Notes: generated from the letters alone by a model not told the origin. A DNA stretch of 64,000 bases from Deefgea salmonis (GCF_020531905.1 NZ_JAJAWG010000002.1:477276-541275); one strand, 5' to 3'; positions 33,763 to 44,219 are shown, counted from the first letter of the stretch. Numbers and translations: made by a program.

Positions 33763-33812
33763 GGGTATATCTCGCTAAGTATTATTCAACAATATATATA
33801 GCGATATACCTA
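33760..33812. repeat. Short palindromic element, copy 6
   Basis: The sequence starts TAAGGGTATATCTCGCT and ends AGCGATATACCTA, an inverted repeat of about 12 bp with TATTATTCAACAA in the loop. It is nearly the same sequence as copy 7, and the two flank the 277-bp element A. Confidence 0.78.
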
Positions 33813-33821
33813 ACTAGATTC

Positions 33822-34098
33822 GGCAATGTTCAGATTTGGTGTTGATGCTGTGCCGCGCTCGTCGAGCTGGGGCTTAAAATCCCGTTTAAGCGCACCGAGT
33901 GCGGAGAGAGACAAACGGTTTTATCGTTTGGCTCACGACAATCGAGGGCACAGCGGAGCTGGGCGCGCTCGGGTCGCCTTTCTTTTCCCCCATTTTCTTT
34001 GGCGAGTCAAAGAAAATGGGGTCCCCGTCGCGGACTGCGACTGTAAAACAATGTGCCGCAGGCACTTAAAATCATCAACACGTAATCTGAACATCGCC
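33822..34098 (+). repeat. MITE-like element A, copy 3 (277 bp, intact ends)
   Basis: Same length as copy 2 with only a handful of substitutions, mainly near 34049-34054. The 15-bp inverted ends and five internal hairpins are intact (main stem 33988-34021). Such similarity between copies 22 kb apart indicates recent movement or gene conversion. It lies between two copies of the short palindromic element. Confidence 0.88.
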
Positions 34099-34106
34099 TT
34101 ATTAAT

Positions 34107-34159
34107 AAGGGTATATCTCGCTAAGTATTATTCAACAAGATATGTAGCCATATACCCTA
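34107..34159. repeat. Short palindromic element, copy 7
   Basis: Starts AAGGGTATATCTCGCTAAG and ends GTAGCCATATACCCTA. The first 30 or so bases are identical to copy 6, so this is a recent duplicate. Confidence 0.78.
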
Positions 34160-34180
34160 CTAGAATCATGGAGATTCAGC

Positions 34181-34954
34181 ATGTACCTACAACTGATCGC
34201 AAGTGCTTTGGCCTTGGGCTTATTTTTGGGAATGCTGCTCTGTGTAGAGATCGGTCGGCGAATGGGTCTCGCGCAGTTGCGCAAAGAACCCGGCATGCCA
34301 AAAGGCTTTGGCGCTTCTGAAAGCGCTATTTTTGCCTTATTGGGCTTGATCTTAGCGTTTTCATTTTCGGGAGCCGCCACCCGCTTTGAAGATCATCGAC
34401 ATTTAGTCGCAGAAGAGGCCAATGCCATCGGCACCGCCTATTTACGCCTTGATTTACTCCCCAGCAGTGCACAAATCGCGCTGAAATCACAATTTAAACA
34501 CTATGTCGACGTACGAATTTTAAGCTATAGCCGCAACGAAGACCCGATCGCAACCCAACAAGCCCATGCCCAAACGGCGGCTTTGCAACAACAAATCTGG
34601 CAAAGCGCCACGGCCAGCTACGCCTTAGCCGATGCGCGCGCCAACTTGGATTTAATTTTGCCCGATGCACTGAACGCCATGTTTGATATCACCACCACTC
34701 GGGCGGTGGCACTCGAAAATCATCCCCCTTTTATCGTCTTTTTGCTGCTGCCGCTATTGGCTCTCGTCAGCGCACTGCTGGTGGGCTTTGATATGTCGAA
34801 CAATAAACATCGCCGCTGGCTGCATATTATTTCTTTTGCCGCCGTGATGTCGCTTACGGTTTACGTTATTATTGATTTGGAATATCCTCGCCTTGGCTTA
34901 ATCCGCATCAATCCTGCCGATCAAGTATTAATTGATTTACGCAGTAGCATGTAA
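34181..34954 (+). CDS. DUF4239-like membrane protein
   Basis: A 257-residue membrane protein with hydrophobic segments at about 3-22, 47-66, 186-205 and 217-236, and a soluble helical central part. The stretch LILAFSFSGAATRFEDHR followed by EEANAIGTAYLRLDLLP is characteristic of the bestrophin-like DUF4239 family. Its molecular function is unknown. It stands alone between repeat DNA and a terminator. The start follows AGATTCAGC with only a weak ribosome site. Confidence 0.75.
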   Translation: MYLQLIASALALGLFLGMLLCVEIGRRMGLAQLRKEPGMPKGFGASESAIFALLGLILAFSFSGAATRFEDHRHLVAEEANAIGTAYLRLDLLPSSAQIALKSQFKHYVDVRILSYSRNEDPIATQQAHAQTAALQQQIWQSATASYALADARANLDLILPDALNAMFDITTTRAVALENHPPFIVFLLLPLLALVSALLVGFDMSNNKHRRWLHIISFAAVMSLTVYVIIDLEYPRLGLIRINPADQVLIDLRSSM

Positions 34955-34991
34955 ATGGCCCAACACGCTCAAAGTGCAAGCATTTAAAGCC

Positions 34992-35024
34992 AATTAAAAA
35001 AGCCCCGAAGGGCTTTTTTAATTG
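34992..35024. terminator. Bidirectional terminator
   Basis: AATTAAAAAAGCCC / GGGCTTTTTTAATT with loop CGAA, between the DUF4239-like gene and the convergent chpA. Confidence 0.9.
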
Positions 35025-35039
35025 AAGTTGCGGCAAAGT

Positions 35040-38000
35040 TTATTGCGCTGCGGCACTAACAAAATTACGAATCAAACCCAGCAATTCATCTTCTTGATAC
35101 GGCTTACCAAGATAGGCATTCACCCCGAGCTCAAACGCATATTTTTTATGCTTTTCAGCGGTCCGCGAGGTAATCATGATGATTGGAATATGCTTAGTGT
35201 CGTCTGCCACCCGCACATTGCGCGTCAACTCAAAGCCATCCATTCTTGGCATTTCAATATCCACCAACATCACCGCCGGCTTCACATCGTGCAATTGCTG
35301 CAAGGCATCCACACCATCTTTGGCCGTCACCACTTGGAAGCCTTCACGCGACAATAAGCGCCCAGTGATTTTACGCACTGTCAGCGAATCATCGACCACC
35401 ATCACTACCGGTGCCGTCGACAACTGCTCTGGCATGGTTGGTTGGGCTTGATGCTGCAAGCGCTCATTGACTTGTTGCGCCTGAATATGTGCCGCCTGAG
35501 CCTGCAAGGCCAGCGGATTCATAATCATCACAATTTCACCAGTACCGAGCACCGTCGCGCCCACCACGCCCGGAATCCGCGCCAATTGCGGCCCAATCGG
35601 TTTGACCACCACCTCTTGGTTTTTAACCAATTGATCCACATGGATGGCAATGCGCTCGGCGCCAGAGCGCAATAACACCACGGTCGAATAACGTTTTTGC
35701 TCTGGGATAGACTTGCTGTCACCCAATAATCGCGGCAAATAGGCAAAGCGATAACGCTGCCCCATCCATTCTTGTTCACGATTATCGTAAATCAGCGCCA
35801 AGGCTTGCGCTTTCAGTTCTTGTACTTGCTCAACCATTACCGATGGAATCGCGATCAAACGCTCGCCCGCTTTCACCAACAGCACTTGGGCCACCGCTAA
35901 GGTCAATGGCAGGTGAATCACAAACGTCGTGCCTTGGCCAGCTTGCGTCGAAACATCAATCTTGCCGCCCAAATTACTGACTTCGTTTTTAACCACGTCC
36001 ATGCCAATGCCTCGGCCTGAAATCGCCGTGACTGTGGCCGCAGTGGAGAACCCTGGTTCAAAAATCAGTTGGCAGAGATCGTTTTCAGAGACTACTTGCT
36101 CAGCACCAATCAAGCCTAAAGCAATGGCTTTTTGCTGGATGCCCGCTAAATCTAAACCACGACCGTCGTCTTTTAAGACCAGAACCAGCTCATTGCCTTC
36201 TTGGCGAACCTCAATACTAATCTCACCAAACTCGCTCTTGCCTTGCGCCAAACGTTCTTCCGTCGACTCCAAACCATGACCAATCGCATTACGCAGCATG
36301 TGCTCAAAAGGCGAGATCATTTTATCCAGTACGCCGCGGTCAATTTCAACCCGACCACCGCTTAACTCCAAGTTGACCTTTTTAGCGACGTCTTTACCGG
36401 CTTGTCGAGTTAAGCGATACAAACGATCCGATACGCTGGCAAACGGCACCATACGCACCCGCATCAAGCTTTGCTGCAGCTCTTTGGTCATTCGCGATTG
36501 CGCCAGTAAGGCAGCCGATGATTCATCGAGATTTTTTAATAAGCTTTGCTGCACCGTTCCCACGTCGTTGACGCTTTCGGCCATAAAACGCGTTAGTTCT
36601 TGCAAGCGACTAAAGCGGTCAAACTCTAACGGATCAAAGCTGGCGTGCATTTCTTGCACTTCTTTTTCCCGCGCCTGCATTTGCGTTTCGGCTTGAATTT
36701 CAAGCTCACGCAACTGACTGCGTAAGCGCATCACGTTTTCAGTTAAATCGAGCAAGGAGCTCTTAAACATCAACATTTCCGCTTCAATCCGCGTGCGCGA
36801 AATCGCCACTTCACCGGCTTGATTGACCAATTGATCAATCAATTCAGACTTAACGCGAATCACCGTTTTGTTATCGGTTTCGGCCGCGGCCAACAATTTC
36901 GGAACAATCGCGACCGCGCCGGTAGATACGACACTGCCTGCTTCACGCTTAACGGGTTGCGATAGCTCAGCAAATAGCGCTTGAATCAGGTCGTAATCAC
37001 TCTCTAATCGCGCCAGCAACTCGGGATTCACCGTGGCCGCTTCAACCAGACGCGACTCCATCCGATGTGCCGCCTCACCCATCCGCATCGCGCCACTCAT
37101 CCGGGCGCTACCCTTAATGGTGTGCAAAGTACGTTTTAATTGCTGCAAGGTAGTTGGCGTGTTTTCACCGCTATGCAGTAAGCGCAGCGCATTACTGATT
37201 TGCGGTAGCAGCTCTTCACCTTCTTCGATGAAAATCGGCAGCAATTGCTCGTCGATTTCATCCACCAAGATCGCATCCAGTTCGGCACGCGCGGCATTGA
37301 GCGCATCATCGGCCGACATCAACTGCGCTAGCGGCGGATGCGATTCATCGGCGTCAATGGCTTGCGCCAAATTATCCAATAAATCCGTGGCCACGAAGGC
37401 CTCGGGCACGCTCATCAATTGCGTTAATACATCCAGCTCAGGTTCAATTGACGCAGGCGTTTCGGTTTCTGCAACGACTTCTGCTTCTACTCCAACTTCA
37501 CCTACTGCGTCCGTTTCCGTTTCCGTTTCCGTTTCCGTTTCCGTTTCCGTTTCCGTTTCCGTTTCCGTTTCCGTTTCCGTTTCCGTTTCCGTTTCCGTTT
37601 CCGTTTCCGGCAGAGTATCTTCAGCCAAGATTAAATCGAGCAAGGGTAAATCTGAATCGATTAATTCAGCGGATAAATCCGCAGTAAAATCAGCGCCCAC
37701 CAAGAGCGCATCAATCGGCTCATCCAGATGATTTTCTACCAACGCTGGCATGGCCGTCGCAGCGCCCACCGTATCGCTCGCCAAAGCGAATGGCGCGATG
37801 TCCATGCTCAAATCTGGCGATGTGCTCGCTTCAAGTTCGCGATGATTTTGATCGCCAAGAAGATCAAGTGCCGGTAGATCCAAGTGTGGTACTTCGATGC
37901 TTGCTGCGGTTGGAGTTTCGATGCGATCGGGTATTGATTCAGCCAATAATGGCGTTGTCACGGCGGCATCCAATGCCATCGGCAGCACGTCGTCCAATGT

Positions 38001-40628
38001 ATCAAGATCCAATAAATCGGCGTCATCGGTCAGCTCGATCTCATCAGACATCGTGTGCAGAGCCACTAAGCGGGCAATTAAATCCGCTGCGGTGCATGGC
38101 GCTTGCTCAGCAAAAATATCTTGCAACATGCCATCGAGCATTTGTACGGCATCGGCAAATAATGGCACTTGCTCACGATTAATTTGCGCGCCATTTTGCA
38201 AAGCATGTTCTAGGGCGTATGCCAGCTCACCCTGAGGTCTAAAGCCGGCTGTAGAGGCAATCCCCCCCAGGGTATGGGCTGCCAGTACAAATTGAGATTC
38301 AACCTCTCCCGACTCGGCGAGTACTTCTACGCCACGCGATAAAGCCAGCAAATATTTACGCGCTTCTTCACAGAAAATCGCAAACAAGGTGGCAGAGACG
38401 GATACTTGACCAATTTGAATATCGGCAGCGGGGGCCATATCCATTGCAATGGCCGTTTCAGGTAATGCCGCTGGCCCTTTCTCCGGCAGATCCGCTTCAT
38501 GACGTAGCGCCAATGCTTCGGCCTCAATCGCTGCGGATTCAACCGCAACCACCCCAGTTTTTTGTAATTGATCAACCCAATCAACGAAAGCTTGGTGCGT
38601 AAAATCGAGTAAGGCCAATAAACGCTGTGAGGCGGGCTTATCCAATTGCAGCCATTTATTGAGTAATTGCTCAATTGACCAAGCCACTTCCCCCAATTGA
38701 TGCAAACCAACCATCCGGCCACTGCCTTTAAGCGTATGAAAGCTGCGGCGTATGGTGGTGAATGCTTCTCTGTCTTGCGAGTTGTGGTGCAATAAGGCTT
38801 GCTGGATTTCAATGGTCGCCAGCACCTCAAGCGCTTCTTCTAAATAAATTTCCAGTAGTTCGGCATCCATTGCCGCTTCTGACGATGGCAGCGCCACCGG
38901 TGTTGCGGCGGGCACGCTAATTTCTGCAGCACTCAGCTCAGGCTCGGCTTCTAAGGCGACGCGTTCATCGACCTCGGCTGGCGCAGCGCTGCGGCCGGTT
39001 AGGCGCAATAATAGCGGCAACAGTGCCGCCTCATCATCCCGCTCTTGTGCCAAATCATTGACATAAAAACCCAAGGCCGATAAGGCTTCAGCCAATTCTT
39101 CCAATTGATGCAACTCTGGGGCATCATGACTTGCGTGCTGAATAATTCTTTGTAAACACTCATGGCTTAATTCAACCGCAGTTTGCCGCTCCAGCATCAT
39201 CAGTGCACCTTGCACTTGACGCAGCATCGGCTCAATCTCATTGAGCGCTTGTCGCTCGTTTGGATCGCGGAAAAAACCATCCAAAATATCTTCAATGCCT
39301 TGCAAATTACTGTGCATTTCTATCGCTAAATGCGACAACAGCAAACGATCTTGTGCTTCTCGGCTTACTTCATCTAAATGGGGTAATTCATTCTCCGCAC
39401 TGGGATCAATTAAACGCAGCAATAAAGTGTCTACTTGCTCGATAAAGTCATCCGCTTGGCTAGGATAAATAGCGAGCGCATTGTCAGCGAGCAATAAGCC
39501 CGTCGCCACTTCAAGCGCTAAATCTTGACTCAACGAGCCTTGCATCACGGCAGCCAACAAACCTTGCCATAAGGCATCTAGGCCATGAATCTGAAGTTGA
39601 CTGGATTTTTGCGCCAATTGTTGCAGCAAATTTTTAACCGTGCTGGCTTTGTCTAATTGCCCAGCAGCAACCCGTGACCAAGACTCTTTGGCAATGCTTA
39701 ATTCTTCTCGCAAGCTACGCGCCAATTGCTCGGCAGCCATGCTGGCTGGCGACATAATCGTTTGCGCATTGGGAAATAAATCGGCCAAAGCAAAAGCATG
39801 TGCCAAACGCTGCGCGAGGGCGCTATCACTATCGAGTTGTGGTAATACATACAAAATATCGCGAAACAAGCGTTCAGCAACTTTGCTTGAGCCTTCAGCC
39901 AAACGCCGAATTTGTAAGTTAAGCCGCAATACGACCTGCTGTGGATCAAGATCCAGCTCAGCTCGATTGCTGCTTAAACCATCCACCACGGCAGCCGCAG
40001 CCCACCAAAAATGTCGCGGCAAGCTACTGGTTTGATATTTAGCCAGCTCCGCCAAACTGGCGGCCATGACCGGTCCGACTTCTTTTTGCCCTTGCACCCA
40101 ACGCAGTAGTGCACGCTCATAACGGCTGCGTTGCTGCTTCACAATGCTGCTCATTTCTGCGGCGGTGGCGTGCTTTTGCGGCAAGCCCGCAGGCATGCTT
40201 AAAATAAGTTGCGGAAAAAATAGCTCGGCGCCCGAGGTACTCGCGCCACGCAATTGCGCTAATTCACGAAAAGTGGGCAGTAAGGCCAGTGGAACATTGG
40301 GCATCCCTATCGTTAAACGATTGAGATATTGACCGATTTCTTCGATCGCCCGTAATGCCAATGGTACGCCGACCGCATCATGCTGGCCTTGCTCAAGTAA
40401 GAGCAGCACTTGCTCAATTTCATCACAAAAACGCGCCAAACCAGTCAATTCAACTAGATCGAGCGCGCCATAAGCTTGATGCAAATGCGTTTTGGCGTGT
40501 TTTAAGACTGCGGTGTCTTTGTTGCTGCGGTATTGCTCAAGTGCATCACTGGCACGCGCCAAGGTGCTATCAATTTCAGCCTTGACCCACAACAAAGAGC
40601 CCTTATCAAATTCAGTATGCACACTCAT
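35040..40628 (-). CDS. chpA: ChpA-type multi-Hpt hybrid chemotaxis kinase (type IV pilus control)
   Basis: A 1862-residue CheA-like kinase of the Pil-Chp system controlling twitching motility. An Hpt-like N-terminal domain (H about 49) is followed by long helical stretches. Phosphotransfer domains follow with SFHTLKGSGRMVG (about 629), a variant AAHTLGGIAS (about 784) and LHTIKGSARMSG (about 1167). Then come the dimerisation helices, the ATPase with MLRNAIGHGLE (about 1446), DDGRGLD and GRGIGMDVV (about 1543), a CheW-like domain, and a C-terminal receiver with LVDIEMPRMDG (about 1788). Between the second and third clear Hpt domains lies an (ET)16 linker, residues about 1007-1039, from a perfect (GTTTCC)16 tract. 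Downstream of pilJ in the pilG-pilH-pilI-pilJ-chpA order. Confidence 0.93.
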   Translation of the reverse strand: MSVHTEFDKGSLLWVKAEIDSTLARASDALEQYRSNKDTAVLKHAKTHLHQAYGALDLVELTGLARFCDEIEQVLLLLEQGQHDAVGVPLALRAIEEIGQYLNRLTIGMPNVPLALLPTFRELAQLRGASTSGAELFFPQLILSMPAGLPQKHATAAEMSSIVKQQRSRYERALLRWVQGQKEVGPVMAASLAELAKYQTSSLPRHFWWAAAAVVDGLSSNRAELDLDPQQVVLRLNLQIRRLAEGSSKVAERLFRDILYVLPQLDSDSALAQRLAHAFALADLFPNAQTIMSPASMAAEQLARSLREELSIAKESWSRVAAGQLDKASTVKNLLQQLAQKSSQLQIHGLDALWQGLLAAVMQGSLSQDLALEVATGLLLADNALAIYPSQADDFIEQVDTLLLRLIDPSAENELPHLDEVSREAQDRLLLSHLAIEMHSNLQGIEDILDGFFRDPNERQALNEIEPMLRQVQGALMMLERQTAVELSHECLQRIIQHASHDAPELHQLEELAEALSALGFYVNDLAQERDDEAALLPLLLRLTGRSAAPAEVDERVALEAEPELSAAEISVPAATPVALPSSEAAMDAELLEIYLEEALEVLATIEIQQALLHHNSQDREAFTTIRRSFHTLKGSGRMVGLHQLGEVAWSIEQLLNKWLQLDKPASQRLLALLDFTHQAFVDWVDQLQKTGVVAVESAAIEAEALALRHEADLPEKGPAALPETAIAMDMAPAADIQIGQVSVSATLFAIFCEEARKYLLALSRGVEVLAESGEVESQFVLAAHTLGGIASTAGFRPQGELAYALEHALQNGAQINREQVPLFADAVQMLDGMLQDIFAEQAPCTAADLIARLVALHTMSDEIELTDDADLLDLDTLDDVLPMALDAAVTTPLLAESIPDRIETPTAASIEVPHLDLPALDLLGDQNHRELEASTSPDLSMDIAPFALASDTVGAATAMPALVENHLDEPIDALLVGADFTADLSAELIDSDLPLLDLILAEDTLPETETETETETETETETETETETETETETETETDAVGEVGVEAEVVAETETPASIEPELDVLTQLMSVPEAFVATDLLDNLAQAIDADESHPPLAQLMSADDALNAARAELDAILVDEIDEQLLPIFIEEGEELLPQISNALRLLHSGENTPTTLQQLKRTLHTIKGSARMSGAMRMGEAAHRMESRLVEAATVNPELLARLESDYDLIQALFAELSQPVKREAGSVVSTGAVAIVPKLLAAAETDNKTVIRVKSELIDQLVNQAGEVAISRTRIEAEMLMFKSSLLDLTENVMRLRSQLRELEIQAETQMQAREKEVQEMHASFDPLEFDRFSRLQELTRFMAESVNDVGTVQQSLLKNLDESSAALLAQSRMTKELQQSLMRVRMVPFASVSDRLYRLTRQAGKDVAKKVNLELSGGRVEIDRGVLDKMISPFEHMLRNAIGHGLESTEERLAQGKSEFGEISIEVRQEGNELVLVLKDDGRGLDLAGIQQKAIALGLIGAEQVVSENDLCQLIFEPGFSTAATVTAISGRGIGMDVVKNEVSNLGGKIDVSTQAGQGTTFVIHLPLTLAVAQVLLVKAGERLIAIPSVMVEQVQELKAQALALIYDNREQEWMGQRYRFAYLPRLLGDSKSIPEQKRYSTVVLLRSGAERIAIHVDQLVKNQEVVVKPIGPQLARIPGVVGATVLGTGEIVMIMNPLALQAQAAHIQAQQVNERLQHQAQPTMPEQLSTAPVVMVVDDSLTVRKITGRLLSREGFQVVTAKDGVDALQQLHDVKPAVMLVDIEMPRMDGFELTRNVRVADDTKHIPIIMITSRTAEKHKKYAFELGVNAYLGKPYQEDELLGLIRNFVSAAAQ
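37513..37608 (-). repeat. Perfect hexanucleotide tandem repeat (GTTTCC)16 within chpA
   Basis: Sixteen uninterrupted copies of GTTTCC (96 bases). On the coding strand they read GAAACG and encode alternating Glu-Thr. Because the unit is six bases, gain or loss of units changes linker length without shifting the frame. Confidence 0.97.
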
Positions 40629-40646
40629 GGCAGGGCCCCATGAAGA

Positions 40647-40665
40647 AGACCGGCCAGGCCGGTCT
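40647..40665. other. Strong palindrome between pilJ and chpA
   Basis: AGACCGGCC-A-GGCCGGTCT is a perfect 9-bp inverted repeat in the 46-base gap between pilJ and chpA. It lacks a T run, so it is probably an mRNA stabiliser, processing site or partial attenuator and not a full terminator. Confidence 0.55.
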
Positions 40666-40674
40666 GGAGATTAA

Positions 40675-42858
40675 TTAAGACAGTTTGAAACCAGAAACCG
40701 ATGCTTTTAATTCTGCAGCTAGGCCCGTTAACTGCCCCACTGCAATCGCCGACTGTTGAGTACCTGCGGTGGTTTGCTCAGTAATCGACAAAATGTCGCG
40801 CATCGTGTTACTCACTTTGCTTGCCAATAGTGTTTGATCTTCGGTTTCATGCGCGATAGAGCTAATCAAGCGGGCCAGTTCACGCGAAACTTTACCAATT
40901 TCTGACAAAGCACTACCTGCAGCATCAGACAACTTAGCCCCTTCAACCACACCCTGAGTCGACAATTCCATCGCCGCCACCGCATCGTGCGTATCGGCCT
41001 GAATGGTTTTTACAATCGCGCCAATTTGTTTGGTCGCCTCGCCTGAACGTTCAGCCAAACGCTGAACTTCTTCGGCAACCACCGAGAAACCACGACCGGC
41101 CTCACCAGCGGCTGCAGCCTGAATCGCCGCATTCAATGCCAAGACGTTGGTTTGCTCAGTAATGTCGGAAATCAATTCAACAATTTCGCCAATTTCTTGT
41201 GACGATTCACCCAAGCGTTTAATGCGTTTTGCCGTTTCTTGAATCTGCTCGCGAATCTCACCCATACCTTGAATTTGATTATTTACCGCCTCAGCGCCCG
41301 ATTCTGCTGCTGCCAATGAAGATTGCGCCACGGTCGCCGATTCGGCGGCGGTACTAGATACCCCCTGAATTGAACTCACAATTTGTGCCACATTATAATT
41401 TGTGGTTTCAATTTCTTTCGATTGTCGTTCTGCCGCAGATAATAATTCAGTTGAAATACTTTGCGCTTGTGCCGATGAGGCATTTACTTTTTCTGTCGCG
41501 CGGTTAATACCGGTAATCAGATTACGTAATTCTTCAATCGTAAAGTTAATCGAATCGGCAATCGCGCCGGTTAAATCTTCCGTTACCGAAGCACGAATCG
41601 TTAAGTCACCATCAGCCAAATCACCCATTTCATTGAGCAAACGTAAAATTGCATCCTGATTTTTACGGTTTTCAGCTTCCGAAGCCAAGCGACGTTTCAC
41701 CGACTCTTGATTAAATACTCGAACCAATAATAAGAGTGAAGCGAGTGCAATAAAAATAAATGCCGCTTCTACTGCAGCAATAATCATACCGCCGACTGAA
41801 TTATGATATTGCTCAGCCAATACTTTACTATCGGCTAATAATTTCTCTGAATCACGAACAATGGCTTGATTGGCTAATCGGGTATTCACCAAAGGCTGCA
41901 TATTTTTAGAAAATGCACTCACCACCACTTGAAAGTCTTTAAATAAAACTGAAATTTGTTCCAGTTTATCCACCATTGCCGTAGTAGAAACCGGGCGAAT
42001 ATTTAATTCCGGATTGCCATCAATAAAAGATTTTACAATTTCATTAAATGTGGAAACATCTTTACCCAGCAAGAATACTACTTCTGGATTGATTAGCTCA
42101 CTGGCCAACATTGCATTGGCATTTTTTGAGGTTCTTTGTGACAACATGGCCAATTGATTGGCGTAGTCTAGTTCACGTAAAGTACCGCCACCATCAGCAA
42201 GTAAAGAAGCAAATTGTTGAGTCAATTCCAATAATTTTGCATCATTACTATTAATCCCTTCCACACTCTGGCCAATTGACATTAATGCGGTTTTTTGTTT
42301 CAAAATCGTATCAACAGTAGGTCGACTTGGATTAGGCCGAAATGAGGTATTCCAAACGGTATCAATTTGAGCTAATTGTTCCGCACCCGACACTTGAAAT
42401 AAATTCCAAGCGTTGCGTGTATTCATGAGCTTATTTAAATCGTCATTAAAATTACTATAAGATTCATTGAGAATTTTAAAGGCTTCTGCGTCACCACGAA
42501 TCGCTTGAGTCGATGCACGAGCAATCCGTTGCGACAACATTTGCATTTCCGTTGCAGTGGCTTGGTTACTGGCATTAATACTGCTAGAACGAAACGATAA
42601 AAAAGCGGTCACCGCAAATAAGATAATTGCCAAAACCATGGTCAGCAAAAAAATAGCCATTTGCTGCCGAGCAGGTAAATGACCAATCAATGGCGTTGGT
42701 TTGAGCGCTTTAAGGTCATCACCTTCGGGTAAACGAATTTTATCTAGAAACCAAGTTGTTCTAGATGGATCGAATGCTTTTTTGTTTTCGCTTTGCTGCG
42801 ATTTTCCTGCCGTATCGCTACCTGAAAACAAGCCTCTGATGCGCTCCATCACTGCCAT
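40675..42858 (-). CDS. pilJ: Type IV pilus chemoreceptor PilJ
   Basis: A 727-residue methyl-accepting chemoreceptor of the Pil-Chp system. The start at 42858 follows a GGGAGG ribosome site; the longer GTG frame overlaps that site. A cytoplasmic N-terminus of about 65 residues precedes membrane helix 1 (about 70-92). Then come the periplasmic PilJ-type domains (about 95-355), helix 2 (about 360-385), HAMP (about 390-440) and the signalling domain. Its tip is [20 protein letters not shown]: Gln and Ala at the usual EAAR positions are as in PilJ proteins. It is probably tuned to pilus or surface contact signals. Confidence 0.93.
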   Translation of the reverse strand: MAVMERIRGLFSGSDTAGKSQQSENKKAFDPSRTTWFLDKIRLPEGDDLKALKPTPLIGHLPARQQMAIFLLTMVLAIILFAVTAFLSFRSSSINASNQATATEMQMLSQRIARASTQAIRGDAEAFKILNESYSNFNDDLNKLMNTRNAWNLFQVSGAEQLAQIDTVWNTSFRPNPSRPTVDTILKQKTALMSIGQSVEGINSNDAKLLELTQQFASLLADGGGTLRELDYANQLAMLSQRTSKNANAMLASELINPEVVFLLGKDVSTFNEIVKSFIDGNPELNIRPVSTTAMVDKLEQISVLFKDFQVVVSAFSKNMQPLVNTRLANQAIVRDSEKLLADSKVLAEQYHNSVGGMIIAAVEAAFIFIALASLLLLVRVFNQESVKRRLASEAENRKNQDAILRLLNEMGDLADGDLTIRASVTEDLTGAIADSINFTIEELRNLITGINRATEKVNASSAQAQSISTELLSAAERQSKEIETTNYNVAQIVSSIQGVSSTAAESATVAQSSLAAAESGAEAVNNQIQGMGEIREQIQETAKRIKRLGESSQEIGEIVELISDITEQTNVLALNAAIQAAAAGEAGRGFSVVAEEVQRLAERSGEATKQIGAIVKTIQADTHDAVAAMELSTQGVVEGAKLSDAAGSALSEIGKVSRELARLISSIAHETEDQTLLASKVSNTMRDILSITEQTTAGTQQSAIAVGQLTGLAAELKASVSGFKLS

Positions 42859-42896
42859 GATACCTCCCACGCCACCCCTGAGTGACTTTTGATTTT

Positions 42897-43424
42897 TTAT
42901 GCAATACCTGTCTGCAAGAATGCAGCTTCATTGACTAATTTCACGACATCCAACACTCGCCAAACCTGGCCAGCCGCATCTTTGTATCGCCCCCCCTCCC
43001 ATGCAGCAGCGCTAGCATCCAAGGGCAAAGCCTCCAAATCAGACAAATGCTTTAAACCTAACATTTTATTGACCAAGACCGAGGCGTGCGGCAGATGGCG
43101 CGATGGCAAAAGCACCAAGCGTGCCAATTGAGTAAAACCTTGATGAGACTGACCAAAAAAAGCCGGCAAATCAACAACACTGACTAAATTACCGCGGATA
43201 TTAGCAACACCTTTAAACCATGAGTGCGCCAATGGCACGCCAGCAATGATAGGCACGGGCATGACTTCTGACACATCACCGAGATCGACCAACCAATGAT
43301 CATTACCAATTTGCAGACCTAACCGTACATCAACCTGTGCCACCGTCGTGGCACTTTGTAAGCGTTGCATCACGCCTTGCTGATAATCACGCAGGCTCAC
43401 TCTTTCGCTTTTTCTTTTTGCCAT
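42897..43424 (-). CDS. pilI: CheW-like adaptor PilI
   Basis: A 175-residue CheW-domain protein that couples PilJ to ChpA. The CheW beta-barrel is recognisable from [20 protein letters not shown] through [10 protein letters not shown] and [24 protein letters not shown] lies before the ATG. It is placed between pilH and pilJ with short spacers, as in other pil-chp clusters. No fused receiver or kinase part. Confidence 0.9.
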   Translation of the reverse strand: MAKRKSERVSLRDYQQGVMQRLQSATTVAQVDVRLGLQIGNDHWLVDLGDVSEVMPVPIIAGVPLAHSWFKGVANIRGNLVSVVDLPAFFGQSHQGFTQLARLVLLPSRHLPHASVLVNKMLGLKHLSDLEALPLDASAAAWEGGRYKDAAGQVWRVLDVVKLVNEAAFLQTGIA

Positions 43425-43447
43425 CGTACGCCCTCAGTGATCAAGCC

Positions 43448-43810
43448 TTATAGGGCGGCGATTTTATTAAGTAACTCTTGTGGGTCGACCGGTTTTACCA
43501 CGTACTCAGTTGCACCTTGGCGTTTTGCCCATACCATATCGGTTTCTTGGTTTTTTGAAGTACACATAATGATTGGAATATTTTTCGTTGGCTCATCACG
43601 CGAAATAGTGCGTGTGGCTTGAAAGCCATTCATTCCCGGCATCACCACGTCCATCAAAATCAAATCCGGCATGATCTCTTTAGTACGGCTAACCGCCTCT
43701 TCACCGGACTCTAAAGTAATAATTTGAAATCCATTTTTAGTGAGTAATTCACCCAGAAAATGACGCTCGGTTGGCGAGTCATCAACAATCAGAATCTTTT
43801 TGATCGTCAT
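43448..43810 (-). CDS. pilH: Single-domain response regulator PilH
   Basis: A 120-residue CheY-like receiver. Phosphorylation residues are DD at 10-11, Asp54 in LILMDVVMPGMNG, Thr84-Ser85 and Lys106 in VVKPVDP. No output domain. In Pil-Chp systems PilH acts as phosphate sink or retraction regulator (PilT side), beside PilG. It is assigned as PilH by its position second in the cluster and by resemblance. Confidence 0.9.
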   Translation of the reverse strand: MTIKKILIVDDSPTERHFLGELLTKNGFQIITLESGEEAVSRTKEIMPDLILMDVVMPGMNGFQATRTISRDEPTKNIPIIMCTSKNQETDMVWAKRQGATEYVVKPVDPQELLNKIAAL

Positions 43811-43835
43811 AATAAATTAAGTCCATTAGTTTCAA

Positions 43836-44219
43836 TTAAGTTGCGCTTGAGTAAGTGCCTACAGCAGCGAGCAAGCTGTCTTTGGTAAACGGCTTAGTCA
43901 AATACTCATCAGATCCCACCATGCGGCCACGCGCTCGATCAAACAAGCCATCTTTTGATGAAAGCATCACGACAGGGGTAGATTTAAAACGCGGATTTTT
44001 TTTAATTAAGGCGCAAGTTTGATAGCCATCTAAGCGTGGCATCATGACATCGACAAAAATGACATCAGGGTTGTTATCTGTAATTTTGGCTAAGGCATCA
44101 AATCCATCTTCAGCCAAAATAACAGTGCAACCAGCTTGCCCCAAAAAGATTTCAGCACTGCGTCGAATCGTATTGCTGTCATCGATAACCATGACCTTAA
44201 TACCAGCAAGACTAGACAT
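43836..44219 (-). CDS. pilG: Single-domain response regulator PilG
   Basis: A 127-residue CheY-like receiver with acidic pair at 13-14, Asp57 in VIFVDVMMPRLDGYQ, Ser87-Ser88 and Lys109 in YLTKPFTKDSLL. This matches PilG, which promotes pilus extension through PilB in Pseudomonas-type systems. It is the first gene of the cluster, 25 bases before pilH; the operon promoter should lie in 44220-44400. Confidence 0.92.
   Translation of the reverse strand: MSSLAGIKVMVIDDSNTIRRSAEIFLGQAGCTVILAEDGFDALAKITDNNPDVIFVDVMMPRLDGYQTCALIKKNPRFKSTPVVMLSSKDGLFDRARGRMVGSDEYLTKPFTKDSLLAAVGTYSSAT

Noticed and set aside
33826..34320. 164-codon frame across element A and the start of the DUF4239-like gene
   Set aside because: Same repeat-derived peptide as above, extended by chance into another gene in a different frame.
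37513..37608. Possible CRISPR or clustered repeat
   Set aside because: A perfect tandem hexamer without spacers, coding for a Glu-Thr linker in frame.
37033..37731. Plus-strand frames with Ser-Val or Phe-Pro repeats opposite chpA
   Set aside because: They are the complementary reading of the (GTTTCC)16 tract and of a firmly identified kinase gene.
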